Source: Corythucha ciliata (taxonomy: Eukaryota; Arthropoda; Insecta; Hemiptera; Tingidae). Taken from it: DNA of 64,000 bases. Positions 34,025-42,985 of the stretch are shown here, in pieces. Numbering within the stretch: position 1 is the stretch's first letter; every line of letters begins with the position of its first letter. Under the pieces are notes generated by a model that saw only the letters and a program-made list of their open reading frames with translations, did not search any database and was not told the DNA's origin. Where the stretch lies: assembly GCA_038030265.1 (NCBI GenBank), contig CM075939.1, positions 30,981,253-31,045,252 of the forward strand. Direction: 5' to 3'. The translations under genes and the position numbers were made by a program.

Positions 34025-37000
34025 CAGTCCTTTTGAAAGTCGATTTCCTATCAATATTGGCATCACGGGTTACGTCGCCACGACGGGTGATGTAAGTTTT
34101 CATTTCACACTTTACCCCTCCCCCCTGTTCTTAAATTCATTGTTTCCATTTTGTAACAGACTGTAAATATTCCTAACGCCTACGAAGACACCAGATTCGA
34201 TCCCACGGTTGACGATGGAACTGGGTTTAAGCACTCGAGCATATTGTGCATGCCCATTAAAAACTCTTCGGGGGATATCATTGGAGTCATACAGGTTAAC
34301 ACGATCCCCTCCCCTTCACTTCATGCAGTTGTTTTCACTTGGTACCATTTTTTGTGTGGTGTGCAGCTCGTCAACAAATTCGACGACCTTCCTTTTTCGA
34401 AAAATGACGAAAACTTCGTGGAAGCCTTTGCTATTTTCTGCGGTATGGGCATTCACAATGTCCACATGTAAGTAATTCGGAAAACTATTGCTCTATGCTA
34501 TGCGTAGCTCTCTTCCTTTACGTCGTTTTTTTCTTGTAGTATAGTAACGTGTAAAACGAATATCAGACGGCAATTAGCGTTATTGCGCATAGCGCTATAG
34601 GCACTAGAGCTCTAAATAGGTGCTCACTATTTTTGGAAAGCTCAAGTTTTCCTTATGAGACACTAGGTACCCTAATAATTTATTTATCTAAACAGAAAAT
34701 AGTCTACTCCGGACGTAGCGAGCCAACTGCAATGTAATATCGCTCAGTGATGTAGGCCCGTATGCCTAGTCGTTCCTCGAATTTTCCTCAACCCTAAAGC
34801 TCCCTCACAACAATAACATGTGATTCTACAGTTTGCGAGGAAGGTTGGAGTCGAGGGAATTACGAGGAACGACTTGGCATACTGTCATAGTAGGATCGTT
34901 AGTCTTTATTCTTCTGAGAGTTTCTGGTAAAAACGGTGGGGTTGGGGGGCATCTGCCTTATGGTGTGAAACAAAAAATGTATCATGCGTAGATTTTCATC
35001 TTATATCACCGGGGTTCACGTGTGTCCCTTTTCGGAAACTGCTTCGCCTAACTTGGGCCGAATCAATCCGCCCCTTCCTCCGAATTCCAACCTTTTCACG
35101 CAATTATTTCGCCGGATTCTACTGTCTTCAAAGCTATTCTCTACATGGCATTCAGGCGTCGAATAGTTGAGCAAACGTTTCGTTTTCAATGCCGGAATTA
35201 TTGCATTTCCATAACTCCCGGGTGCCGCAACAGATATGATTTACAAAATTCACGTAGAATTTCAAACACTTGAATTGAGATATTCCCCATTCAATTCAGC
35301 TTTTACGGATTCCGTGAATCGGAACTGTTTAATCGATTTAACGTGCTTACTTGAAACGTGCTGATGAAGGAGGCATTCTAAACGTGTCTGGGGCATTTCC
35401 TCTGCTCTTCCTCACTATCAGGGCCGTTTCTACCTGTATGCCGAGTCCCCCAAGGGTGAATCTAGCAGCGTGCAAGGGCCATAGGCAGCTGCCCGCAGAG
35501 CCCACCCTTCTTCAAGTCATCTTTGTTCAAAACCATATCAATTCGAAAATCGAAATTTTATACTAGGTAGCAAGAAAAGAACGTGATCAGGTGAGAAGTG
35601 ATTTATGCGGAAGGCACAAAGGAAAGAAACATACACGGTCGCCGCGTGGCCCTCCACAAGCCGGCTTGTTGGCGGGTAGCCATGTACGGAGTTTAGCGTG
35701 TAATCGAAACAAGCTGACAAGCTCATAAGCCAGCCTGTGAAAAAGCCAACAAGCTGCTTGAAAAAAGCTCCTTGTAATCGAGCCTTTAGTGACGGTGGAA
35801 CCCGGGTCTGCCGCCCACGACATGCGACGACAGTGCCTAAAGTCTTCTGACGAATAGCCGCGAAATTGCAACATTTTGAAGAAACTTTACTGCCTGAATA
35901 TTCGTGATATTGCAAGTTCCACGTCGTAACTTCAGCGAAACTGCAAGCTTCAGGGACTTTTGTTTTTAGTCGGTGCGAACCCAGGGCAAGCCGGCCCCGA
36001 CTACACCCATAGCTTTGGAGTTGAACTTGAATTTATTTGCAATTGAAATTGAGTGAGTTTGCAAAGTTGGGGTCCTAATTTGAGCGAAATTACAAGTTTC
36101 CTGGCTGAATATTCGTGAAATTGACCGCTTTGGGTCTTAATTTCGGTGAAATTGCAATTATAGGGTCTCTAAGCGAAATTTCAGTTTAGAGACCATTTTT
36201 GTTGCGGTAGAACCTTAGTCTAGCTGGGCCCAACTCCGGCCATACGCTGACGATTACCCCCGAAATTTTAAATTTCGGATCTTATTTGTGCGAAAGTTCA
36301 AGTTTCGGGTATATTAATTTTAGCAAAATTGTAAGTTACGCGTCATAATTTCGGAGACTTTGCAAGTTTCAGTGCTAAATATCCGTAAAATTGTTTATGT
36401 GGCCTCGTAGCTCGGGCTAGCCACGATGAACTGCGTCGTGGGCTGACGAGGTCCATACCACGTATTCCTAACAAAATTGCAACATTTGGTGGTAAATATC
36501 TTCTAAATTAGATGTTTCCCGGTCGTGAAATTGTAAGTTTCGAGGCCAATTTATTATAGAGGTTGTGGGCCCATATACCCTGATTTCGAGTGTTCGGGTC
36601 TTCGCTTGTTTATTTAAGCAAAATTGAAAGTTCAGAGCCTTAGGGTGCGTTCATAGTGAATCACCTTCACTGCGATGAAGGTCGATGAGCGATGCCCCGA
36701 TGAAACATCGATGAAGAACAAACATCAATAATTGTATGGGACTGTTCATAGTGAAGCACCCTCACTGCGATGTGATCTTCGATACCTCGCTACTATCATC
36801 GATGATTTTAACCATATGATTCCTCGACCCCCCTCCCGACCGTTGCCTTTTTTTTTTTCTTTTCAAAATCTTTCAAAGTCCACCTTCACACAATTTACGT
36901 AAGTCACGCACACCTGTTTCCTTCAAGCTTTAAGGCCCGTTCACAAGCTCTATGTTTACGTTCTGTGGAGTCTATGCAACCAAACAAATTTATTCCCTCG

Positions 37001-39838
37001 AAAAATGAAGCATTTTGATAGGTTACACGGACTCCATAGACGCATTGCACAGAACTTGTGAACGCGCCATCAACCCTTATTTTGAAAAAAAAGCAACGGG
37101 CAGGAGGAGAGTCGAGGAACCATATGGTTCAAATCATCGATGATAGTAGCGAGGTATCGAAGATCATATCGCAGTGAGGGTGCTTCACTATGAACAGTCC
37201 TATACAATTATTGATGTTTGTTCTTCATCGATGTTTCATCGGGGCATCGCTCATCGACGTATCGCAGTGAAGGTAATTCACTATGAACGCACCCTTAGTT
37301 TAAATAAAATTGCAAATTTTTGAACCCTTTCCGTGGCGGCGGATTCAGCCGGTGGCCCTACCATAGCCCAGAGCCAGTCAATTCCCAGGAAATTGGATCC
37401 GTGGCGACTTTCGGGTCTTTGTTCGTTCGAAAATGCGTGTTTCGGGTCTTAATTTTAGTCAAAATGCATCTTTTTGGGGGCTTAATTCCAACAAAGCTGG
37501 AAAAAATTCTAGGCTTAATTTCGGAGAAATTGCAAGTTTTGGGGTCTTATTTTTAGTGGCCGAGGGCGCTAAGCTTGATGAAACTCGGGGTTTGGGAGAA
37601 CGATTTTAAAGATTTGAAGTCGCTATTTCCAAGTGTTTCGATTTGAGCCAGACGCGGTTTGTCAGTCCTTCGCCAAATCGCCTGTGGCCCAATGCAGTAG
37701 GTTCCTGTCAAACACAGCTATATGGGCGTCAGAGGCACTAAACAGAACCCTCTCCATCTACAAATCTAGAAAAGGCTCGGCCAAAAAAAGGGGCTAAAAT
37801 GAGCTATATTCGACCACACAATTTTCGTAAATATTAACAGATTCTTTAAGACCGAATTTCTTTTATTTGGCATCACGTAGCAATTTGGGGGGGGGGGGTC
37901 CGGCTGGTTCTATTACGGAAACAAATTCCGTGGGTTTGGTTCTTTCAATTGGCAATTTCGAGGGTTTGGTGTGCAACGAATAAGCCAATTTCTCGAGGAT
38001 TCCCTCATTCAAAAGTCCAATTTCACGGGGTCTTAAACCCCCAAATTTCTAGGTTTTGGCTTCCCAATTTGGAAGATTTGTATTTCTCTTCTAATTTCCC
38101 GGGTTTGGGTCACTTTAGAGAACCAGTGTCAAGGATTTGAGGATTTGGCTGTTTCAAATGTAAATTTCGTGTGTTTCGTCAAATGAACCGATTTCAGATC
38201 TGATGCCTTCAAAGCCAATTTTGTGAGTTTTCACAATTCAAAAATCCAATTTAGTGAGGGCGAATTCTTCTTAAAATGACTCAACTCTGTAAAACGTAAA
38301 TCAATATCGTAAAAACCGTCCTCTCCTGAATTGTTATTTGGGATGATATTCTTCCAAGCTGGGAGCCCCCCGTATGTCGGGGCCCCTAGGCGATCGCCTA
38401 CCCATAAAAACGACCCTGCTCACTACGTGTTATGCTTGTTAACTTGAGATTAATTATTGTTTTCGTTGTTTCCCGTAGGTATGAGAAGGCCGTGATAGCA
38501 ATGGCCAAACAAACGGTCACGTTGGACGTACTGAGTTACCACGCCACCGCGTCTCTGGACGACGCTCAAAGACTTCGAGTACGTAATGTTACCAAATATG
38601 TTCCGTAAACGGAAGGTTGCAATGCTATTTCATTTTTACAGGAGCTAAGGGTTCCATCTGCTCAGTTACTTATGCTGCACGATTTCAAATTTGACGACAT
38701 TCTTATGTCGGATGACGACACTCTAACCGTACGTTAACATATTTTCCCCGGGCGTGCATCGGTTCTAACTTTTTTTTTTTATTATTCGCCAGGCCTGCCT
38801 AAGAATGTTCCTCGATTTAGATTTCGTCGAAAGATTCAATATCGACTACGAAGTCCTCTGTCGGTGGCTTTTAAGCGTCAAGAAAAACTATCGCAACGTC
38901 ACCTACCACAACTGGCGTCACGCATTCAACGTCGCTCAAATGATGTTCTCCATCATAACATCGACGCAGTGGTGGAAAATTTTTGGCGATATCGAGTGTC
39001 TGGCTCTCATCATAGCCTGTCTCTGTCACGATCTCGATCACCGTGGAACGAACAATTCCTTTCAGATCAAAGCTTCTTCCCCATTGGCACAACTGTACTC
39101 GACTTCGACAATGGAACATCATCATTTCGATCAATGCCTGATGATTTTGAACAGTCAGGGTAATCAGATTTTGGCTAATCTGTCGCCGGATGAATATTCC
39201 AGGGTTATTAAAGTTTTGGAGGACGCCATTTTGTCTACAGATCTCGCTGTTTACTTCAGGTAACCACAATTTTATTTCGTGACCCGTGTTCCGCGTAACA
39301 ACCATCTTCATGAACATCATTTCTTTGTAGGAAGCGGGGCAGTTTTCTAAATTTGGTTTCGACACGAACCTACCGCTGGGAATTTGAAGAGCATCGTGAA
39401 CTTCTCAGAGCCATGACGATGACCGTTTGTGACCTGGCCGCTATCACTAAGCCGTGGCACGTTGAAAAACGCGTGGCGGAACTGGTTTCGAGTGAATTTT
39501 TCGAACAGGGTGACTTGGAGAGACACGAACTCAACATCACCCCAATTGTAGGTTTTAACCCCCACTACCACCAGCGCCACCATCGATGCTAACTTGATCA
39601 AATTTGCCCCTCTAACCCACAGGACCTAATGAATCGCGAGAAAGAAGACGAGCTTCCAATGATGCAAGTTGGATTTATTGATTCAATTTGCCTACCCATC
39701 TACGAGGCTTTTGGTGAATTGTCGGAAACACTTGTTCCTCTAGTCCAGGGCGTGAGGCAAAATAAAGAGCACTGGCTGGCGATTGCGCACCAGTCCCGGC
39801 AAAAACAAAGGCCACAAACTGAGAATATGCACACGTGA
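23982..39838 (+). CDS. Pde11: PDE11-type dual cAMP/cGMP 3',5'-cyclic nucleotide phosphodiesterase (16 coding exons)
   Basis: Hydrolyses cAMP and cGMP to the 5'-monophosphates; PDE11 enzymes are soluble dimers. Joining 16 exons gives 950 residues with no stop: N-terminal region 1-195 (WLVSHA motif, Gly/Ser-rich tract), GAF-A about 196-410, GAF-B about 420-590, catalytic domain about 620-930. Both GAFs keep the NK...F...DE motif (N374/K375/F381/D385/E386 and N558/K559/F565/D569/E570). The catalytic part has H690 and H694 (YHNWRH), metal ligands H730/D731 (CHDLDHRG) and D841 (VCDL), and the purine clamp Q894/F897 (QVGFID). The sequence is closer to insect Pde11 than to PDE5/6 ([17 protein letters not shown] stretch, [12 protein letters not shown]). 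The C-terminal tail after W930 is short (20 residues) compared with the long tail known in Drosophila. A GC-AG intron and an enlarged GAF-A loop are notable. Confidence 0.95.
26980..27790. repeat. degenerate AATTTCTCGGATTTCG-type array
   Basis: Recurring CACTAAAAAACCAATTTCTC and CGGATTTCG words at irregular spacing of about 35-60 bp, interrupted by a (CAA)n tract at 27427-27475. Same style as the arrays at 1-425 and 37.9-38.3 kb. Confidence 0.5.
27829..28084 (+). mobile_element. 256-bp hAT-like MITE with 8-bp target duplication
   Basis: CAAGGTGACTAAACTTT at the left is mirrored by AAAGTTTAGTCACCTTG at the right (about 26 bp of terminal repeat through CTATAGGT). CCTTGTAT occurs at 27820-27827 and 28085-28092, an 8-bp duplication as made by hAT transposases; one extra G sits at the left junction. 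The tip CAAGG fits the hAT YARNG consensus. A truncated relative lies at 17769. Confidence 0.75.
28500..29090. repeat. four-copy ~145-bp tandem repeat
   Basis: The phrase CATATCTCCT (or CACATCTCCT) recurs at 28522, 28667, 28811 and 28943. Each unit continues with an ACCGATNTTGATGAAAT-like stretch, AAATCGGTCCAAT and GGAGGGGCTCCAGGGGGG. Copies have diverged and G-runs vary. Located in intron 2 of Pde11. Confidence 0.8.
29480..30128. repeat. degenerate TTGGCCATTTTCAGGG minisatellite
   Basis: Units of about 35-45 bp built on CAGTTTGGCCATTTTCAGGG followed by GCGAAT. At least ten recognisable but irregular units. Begins near 29568 most clearly. No coding function. Confidence 0.65.
32078..32531 (+). 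CDS. Pde11: Pde11 exon 3 (residues 44-195)
   Basis: Acceptor TTTTTTCAG|G completes an Arg codon from exon 2; donor CTC|GTGAGT. Encodes [15 protein letters not shown], a (SG)n tract, then [18 protein letters not shown], which is characteristic of insect PDE11; RKVS could be a basophilic kinase site (inference). A second Gly/Ser-rich stretch precedes RELIFEL. Ends in phase 0. Confidence 0.9.
32626..32894 (+). CDS. Pde11: Pde11 exon 4, start of GAF-A with enlarged loop
   Basis: Acceptor TTCCAAG|G (AAG rather than CAG), donor [27 protein letters not shown]...[11 protein letters not shown] is standard GAF-A. It is followed by about 50 residues rich in Pro, His and Thr (residues 233-285) before CLVSKLF in the next exon; known PDE11 proteins have only about 6-12 residues there. 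Phase 2 end. Confidence 0.88.
32955..33105 (+). CDS. Pde11: Pde11 exon 5 (GAF-A core)
   Basis: Acceptor CATTCAG|A, donor AAG|GTAAGG. Encodes [19 protein letters not shown], then [19 protein letters not shown] and IPDAY, the strand-helix core of the GAF-A pocket. Preceded by a 60-bp intron, the shortest in the gene. Phase 0 end. Confidence 0.92.
33172..33279 (+). CDS. Pde11: Pde11 exon 6 (GAF-A)
   Basis: Acceptor CTGGTAG|G, donor CAG|GTATTT. Encodes [20 protein letters not shown] and [16 protein letters not shown], the conserved second half of GAF-A. Phase 0 at both ends. Confidence 0.93.
33344..33481 (+). CDS. Pde11: Pde11 exon 7 (GAF-A end, NK-F-DE motif)
   Basis: Acceptor GTCACAG|G. Carries [18 protein letters not shown] with the NK...F...DE motif and [12 protein letters not shown] in the linker helix. 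The reading needed to join exon 8 (VLLDLARM) requires the exon to end at CAA 33481, so the intron begins GCAAGT: a GC-AG intron. No GT donor gives the conserved protein. Confidence 0.92.
33552..33662 (+). CDS. Pde11: Pde11 exon 8 (linker, GAF-B start)
   Basis: Acceptor CCCATAG|G, donor CAG|GTAAAA. Encodes 37 residues, [20 protein letters not shown] then a [13 protein letters not shown] segment, almost as in insect PDE11. Phase 0 at both ends. Confidence 0.93.
33736..33839 (+). CDS. Pde11: Pde11 exon 9 (GAF-B)
   Basis: Acceptor ACGCAG|G. Encodes [20 protein letters not shown] and [13 protein letters not shown]. The donor is AAG|GTGACA, a weak match, chosen because phase 2 then yields [10 protein letters not shown] with exon 10. 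Confidence 0.88.
33996..34027 (+). promoter_or_regulatory. Pde11: 29-T tract at the intron 9 acceptor
   Basis: An uninterrupted run of 29 T (33996-34024) sits directly before CAG of the exon 10 acceptor. It can serve as the polypyrimidine tract, but such homopolymers are length-unstable. Confidence 0.7.
34028..34091 (+). CDS. Pde11: Pde11 exon 10 (GAF-B)
   Basis: Acceptor after the T-run, donor GAT|GTAAGT. Encodes [20 protein letters not shown], the conserved GAF-B entry strand, plus GD. Only 64 bp. Phase 0 end. Confidence 0.92.
34160..34294 (+). CDS. Pde11: Pde11 exon 11 (GAF-B)
   Basis: Acceptor TAACAG|A, donor CAG|GTTAAC. Encodes [20 protein letters not shown] then [18 protein letters not shown] and IIGVIQ, matching the pocket region of GAF-B. 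Phase 0 at both ends. Confidence 0.93.
34367..34467 (+). CDS. Pde11: Pde11 exon 12 (GAF-B end)
   Basis: Acceptor GTGCAG|C, donor CAT|GTAAGT. Encodes [20 protein letters not shown] with the second NK...F...DE motif, then [13 protein letters not shown]. Phase 2; the Met codon is completed after the 4-kb intron. Confidence 0.92.
34761..34881. mobile_element. 121-bp MITE
   Basis: TATGCCTAGTCGTTCCTCG at the left pairs with CGAGGAACGACTTGGCATA at the right (about 24 bp of inverted repeat with one mismatch). The core is also partly palindromic. Confidence 0.6.
35870..36625. repeat. AATTTCG array, left part, inside the hAT-like element
   Basis: Units of about 35-45 bp on the theme GGGTCTTAATTTCGG then GAAATTGCAAGTTTC. 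Heavily diverged. Continues after the nested MITE at 37.3 kb. Confidence 0.6.
36643..37294. mobile_element. 652-bp Harbinger-like MITE with ~200-bp arms, flanked by TTA
   Basis: GGGTGCGTTCATAGTGAAT at both tips in inverted orientation; arms of about 200 bp agree at nearly every position. TTA flanks both ends (36640-36642, 37295-37297), the PIF/Harbinger duplication. Each arm contains a second internal copy of GTTCATAGTGAAGCACC about 100 bp inward. A smaller element is nested in the centre. Confidence 0.8.
36934..37068. mobile_element. 135-bp MITE nested inside the Harbinger-like MITE
   Basis: GGCCCGTTCACAAGCTCT at the left and the complement of CTTGTGAACGCGCC at the right form short inverted repeats. 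The core AAACAAATTTATTCCCTCG matches 21835-21935. No clear target duplication. Confidence 0.55.
37305..38290. repeat. AATTTCG array, right part
   Basis: Repeated CCAATTTCTCG, CGGGTTTGG and TTCAAAAGTCCAATTT words; includes a G-run at 37888-37897. Same family as the array left of the MITE. Confidence 0.55.
38479..38578 (+). CDS. Pde11: Pde11 exon 13 (linker to catalytic domain)
   Basis: Acceptor CCGTAG|G, donor CGA|GTACGT. Encodes [20 protein letters not shown] and [13 protein letters not shown], the conserved helix entering the catalytic domain. Phase 0 end. Confidence 0.92.
38642..38728 (+). CDS. Pde11: Pde11 exon 14
   Basis: Acceptor TTTACAG|G, donor ACC|GTACGT. Encodes [19 protein letters not shown] and [10 protein letters not shown], the start of the catalytic fold. 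Phase 0 at both ends. Confidence 0.92.
38793..39259 (+). CDS. Pde11: Pde11 exon 15 (catalytic core)
   Basis: Acceptor TTCGCCAG|G, donor CAG|GTAACC; the longest coding exon, 155 codons plus two bases. Contains the PDE signature: proton-donor and metal histidines in [10 protein letters not shown] (H690, H694), metal ligands in [13 protein letters not shown] (H730, D731) and EHHHFDQ. A 164-codon frame on the opposite strand is a shadow of this exon. Confidence 0.97.
39331..39547 (+). CDS. Pde11: Pde11 exon 16 (catalytic domain)
   Basis: Acceptor CTTTGTAG|G, donor ATT|GTAGGT. Encodes the metal-binding aspartate D841 in [13 protein letters not shown] and [20 protein letters not shown]. Phase 0 end. 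Confidence 0.95.
39623..39838 (+). CDS. Pde11: Pde11 terminal exon 17
   Basis: Acceptor CCCACAG|G, stop TGA at 39836-39838. Encodes [13 protein letters not shown], then [16 protein letters not shown] with the substrate-positioning Q894 and hydrophobic-clamp F897, and ends ...NMHT. Only about 20 residues follow the domain, so the tail is short. Confidence 0.95.
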   Translation, partial: DLMNREKEDELPMMQVGFIDSICLPIYEAFGELSETLVPLVQGVRQNKEHWLAIAHQSRQKQRPQTENMHT

Positions 39839-41135
39839 AATTCTGTGCCACACTCAGCAAATCCTCCTATGCCCTTTCCCTTCAAATACATCTCCCGTGA
39901 CTTAATTTTCTACCTTCAATGTATTTATGTAAATTTGCGCCGTGCATATGTATAGTGAATTATTTAAATATTTGTGATTGTGCGGAAATTCCGTTGTAAA
40001 ATTGAATTTTTCCCTTAGGTATAATGTATTTTATTTGAAGTTCATATCCATTTATGTGGACACTCAGTCATAATTAATTAATACCTATTATATTTTCTGT
40101 TTTATAAACAACTCCTCTACCGTAAAATATCTATTTATCTGAAAACCCGTAATTTAATGTTTTCTTTTTTATTGTAAACAAAGTAAACAGTACAATTGTT
40201 CACGTTTAAGTGAATTAACTTCGTCTTCTTTAACTTGCCCGAATCGAACGGTCACAAACATGAACGCATTGACGTGTCCCTAAAAATAGGATCGTACGGC
40301 CAAAAATCGTTCATCGTGTTTTTTTCCCCCTCGCAGCGTTTCTCCGACTCACTGATTACTATCGGCATGACCAATGGTTGTTGACAAAAAGTTGTGGTCG
40401 TTGACGAAAGTGGCAATGGTTGTTTCTAGTGAGAATTTCTGGCGTCCCAAAAATTTTGGTTTTGAAAGGGCCAAAGCCGAGAGAATTATTCCGCACAACA
40501 TAAATGAGTGTGTTTAAGGTGAGTGGAGGGGGTGGAGGATCCGTGCTCCCTCATCAGACTAAATTGAATTTGATTTTTTGACAAAGTTATGGGGGAGGGG
40601 GTGGTCCTCCCTGGGGGTAAATGTAAAATTAGCGTTAAACTTCACCAGCTTTTCCTAGTGCTTCCAAATTCCCTCAAAAATTTAACGTAACAAAAGGCCT
40701 TCGATTGCCATATACATTTTTCGAAAAAGTTGTGTATTTGTAGGGGGATGAAATGTGAAAATTTTCAAAAATTCACACGTTTATTCTAACGCATCAAGAT
40801 TTGGCTTAAACAGCGAGCACAGATAAATAATAGAGGGAACGTAAACAAACAAAAAACGGCACATTTCCCTTTCTACTAGTGCCCAAATCATGGGGGGGGG
40901 GGGAACTATTGGAAACACTCATTACAAACGAAACATTGAAGTTAAAATAAGGAACTACCATACTAACTTTTAAAAAGCAGCTGTTTTCACCAGTTTGTGG
41001 TTTGTACTAGATGCTCTATTTTCGTGTACGAGAATAGGTACAAGATTTTACATTTCATTTAATTTTATTATTTTAATTTATGGCATCCTTAAGTGATAGT
41101 GCACGTGTTCGTTGAACGTGTTGAATCACTACATT
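39839..41135 (+). other. Pde11 3' UTR and intergenic spacer
   Basis: AT-rich sequence after the stop codon, as expected for a 3' UTR, but no AATAAA was found in the first 300 bp, so the cleavage site is not placed. The rest (to 41135) has G-runs at 40896 and no recognisable gene. Confidence 0.45.
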
Positions 41136-41206
41136 ATGCCTCGCTGCGCGGCCAAATTTTGCACGAAACCCAGCGATGATAGCGAAGATGGTCTCAGCTT
41201 TCATAG
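41136..41206 (+). CDS. THAP-domain first exon (partial gene)
   Basis: The ATG opens MPRCAAKFCTKPSDDSEDGL then SFH, closely matching the start of THAP zinc fingers (C-x-x-x-x-C pair, then L-S-F-H-R-F-P). The exon stops at a donor AG|GTAATT right where the family's next residues would be FP, a usual splice point. THAP proteins bind DNA, and many in arthropods derive from P-element-like transposases. The following exon with the second Cys-His pair was not found in the next 5 kb; it may have been displaced or destroyed by the duplications that begin at 41.67 kb. It may be a remnant or an intact gene with a long intron. Confidence 0.5.
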
Positions 41207-41653
41207 GTAATTATTAATTAACTATATTTATATACATGGTGCATTGTTAGTTAATTCTTAAGTAGGTAGTCGAATACCTACGTAAGACACCTATATACCT
41301 ATACCCCCCGACCTAATATACCGAATAAGTCCGTTGGAAAAAGTGGATTTAGATATTATCAGGGGTGCCCACAAGGGGGGGGCCAATGGCGCGGGGTGCG
41401 CCATGAAACATTATGGGGGGGGGGATTCTTTTTTTAAATAACCTGTGCATAATCCCTCGCTGGCCAAACGAGTTTTCCAAGGTCTACTTCATCTTTGAGA
41501 GGGGTGAATTTGAGTCAAACTCAAACACTAATGCTGCAGCTAAAGTAACTCTCTATATGAGTGCAGTGACGGATAGTAGTTCCGTTCGAGAAGGTCAGAC
41601 GATACTAACGACATCGCGATACGTTCATCGCTCCCCTAGGTAGAGAACCTTTA

Positions 41654-41878
41654 AAACACAGGTACTGCAACACGGATTTCAGCGCCATATTTGGTCCCTC
41701 AGCCGTTAGGGTAAACAAAATAACATGAATGAAAAAATTGTCATCGTAACAGCAAACAAACGCGGATCGCGGTCGAAATAAATAAAAATATCCTATTTGT
41801 CAATGAGATCAGGTGATAATTATAATCATATGAGGGACCAAGTATGGTGTCGATTTTCGTGTTGCAGTACTCGGGTTT
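41654..41878. mobile_element. 225-bp MITE with TA flanks, split by the duplication breakpoint
   Basis: The left end AAACACAGGTACTGCAACACG is mirrored by CGTGTTGCAGTACTCGGGTTT; inverted repeats of about 45 bp run to TTTGGTCCCTCA. TA flanks both ends (41652-41653, 41879-41880). The distal duplicate starts inside this element at 46840, so it lacks the left tip. Confidence 0.65.
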
Positions 41879-42430
41879 TATAGTGCCTTACCCTAGGTGA
41901 GTTTTAGCCAGAACCGACTGCATTTTCGCGATTGACAACGGTCTAAAGACTCATAAAACCACGTCTAGCTCAAAACCAAAGTCATATGGAAAACCAAGTC
42001 ATTAATTTTTGTATTATTTGTATGTTAAAAAAATGAAGCGGTTCGTGGGTTGGGATTTTTGCTCCCGGTACGTTGCGCTGCTCCTCTGTAAACCAAAATC
42101 AATGAAAGAATATTTTATAAATATTTCATATCAATATTTAATCAACGTTTGTCATGTCCCATTTAATAAATGTTGTTTAAATGACACGAAACAATATTTA
42201 TTGTAGATTGTACAAAATGTTTATAAAATTTTGTCTACTGTCATTTAATTAATGTTTCATAAATGGCTACTTCCAACGTTGAAACAATATTAGTTATGTT
42301 CATTTTTAAATAATGTACAAATGATCGGCAATAATAATTATTAAATATGATGATCAAAAATATTGGTACCTACACCAATTTTTGATACGTTGCCTCAAAC
42401 TGGGTACTCAAATTTCAAACAGGCAGCTTT

Positions 42431-42985
42431 TTCGAAATTTCGCTGCACAAACTCTGCAAAGTGCTTCAGTAAGGAACGCCAGATTAACAATTATTTTCCA
42501 ATCGAAAAAGCAATACTCACAAAACAACGATTGAGGTTCCAAAAAGCACTGAAATTAAAAGGGAAAGAAACAATTCTGTCCAGTAACGTAGTTGCGGCAG
42601 CCCAAACCTACGAAAGAAATGTCGTTTATATTACGGAAAGGCATTTCGAAAGGATTAAGCACAGTGCATTTTTGTCCTTACATCTTAAACTGCGAATTCA
42701 AATTGGCTGCACAACTCAGCGAAGTACTTCTGTAACGAACATTAGATTAACAAAAGCTTTCCAAATTGATTACAAAAAAGTAATACTCACGAAAAAAATG
42801 AGTGAAATTCTAAAAATCATTCGGAGGAAAGGGAAATAAACAATTCCCTCCCGTGGCGTAGTAGCAGCAGCCCAAATAGCCTACGAAAGAAATGGCGTTT
42901 GAGTTATGGACATTTCTTTCGGAAGGATGAAGCACAGTGCATTTTTGTACTTTTTCTTTCGTTCCGTTAATTGCTTATCGAAATA
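42431..42985. repeat. diverged ~280-bp tandem dimer within duplication A
   Basis: GCTGCACAA...TCTGCAAAGTGCTTC, then AGATTAACAA, GCAATACTCAC, GCAGCCCAAA and AAGCACAGTGCATTTTTGT, appear twice in the same order, about 280 bp apart. The 158-codon open frame at 42363-42839 crosses both units, is cut to 123 codons by a one-base deletion in the other duplicate, and is therefore unlikely to be a gene. Confidence 0.65.

Larger units (their letters stand above)
35419..38418. mobile_element. 3.0-kb non-autonomous hAT-like element in Pde11 intron 12
   Basis: Left tip CAGGGCCGTTTCTACCTG, right tip (complement) CAGGGTCGTTTTTATGGG, about 17 of 23 positions matching. CTCACTAT (35411-35418) and CTCACTAC (38419-38426) flank it, an 8-bp duplication with one change; tip sequence and duplication length fit hAT elements. 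The interior has no transposase. It is mostly an AATTTCG-type array split by a nested Harbinger-like MITE. Confidence 0.65.
34468..38478 (+). other. Pde11: Pde11 intron 12 (4.0 kb), transposon-filled
   Basis: Bounded by GTAAGT and TCCCGTAG. Most of it is a 3.0-kb hAT-like insertion (35419-38418); a small MITE sits at 34761. Without these it would be under 1 kb. Open frames here are shadows of repeats. Confidence 0.8.

Noticed and set aside
35538..35915. 125-codon minus-strand frame in intron 12
   Set aside because: Lies in the hAT-like insertion, overlaps a second minus frame of similar length, and has no domain.
38871..39365. 164-codon minus-strand frame
   Set aside because: Shadow of Pde11 exon 15, whose plus-strand reading carries the catalytic motifs.
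42363..42839. 158-codon open frame in duplication A
   Set aside because: Crosses two tandem units, is cut short by a one-base deletion in the other copy, and the protein resembles nothing known.
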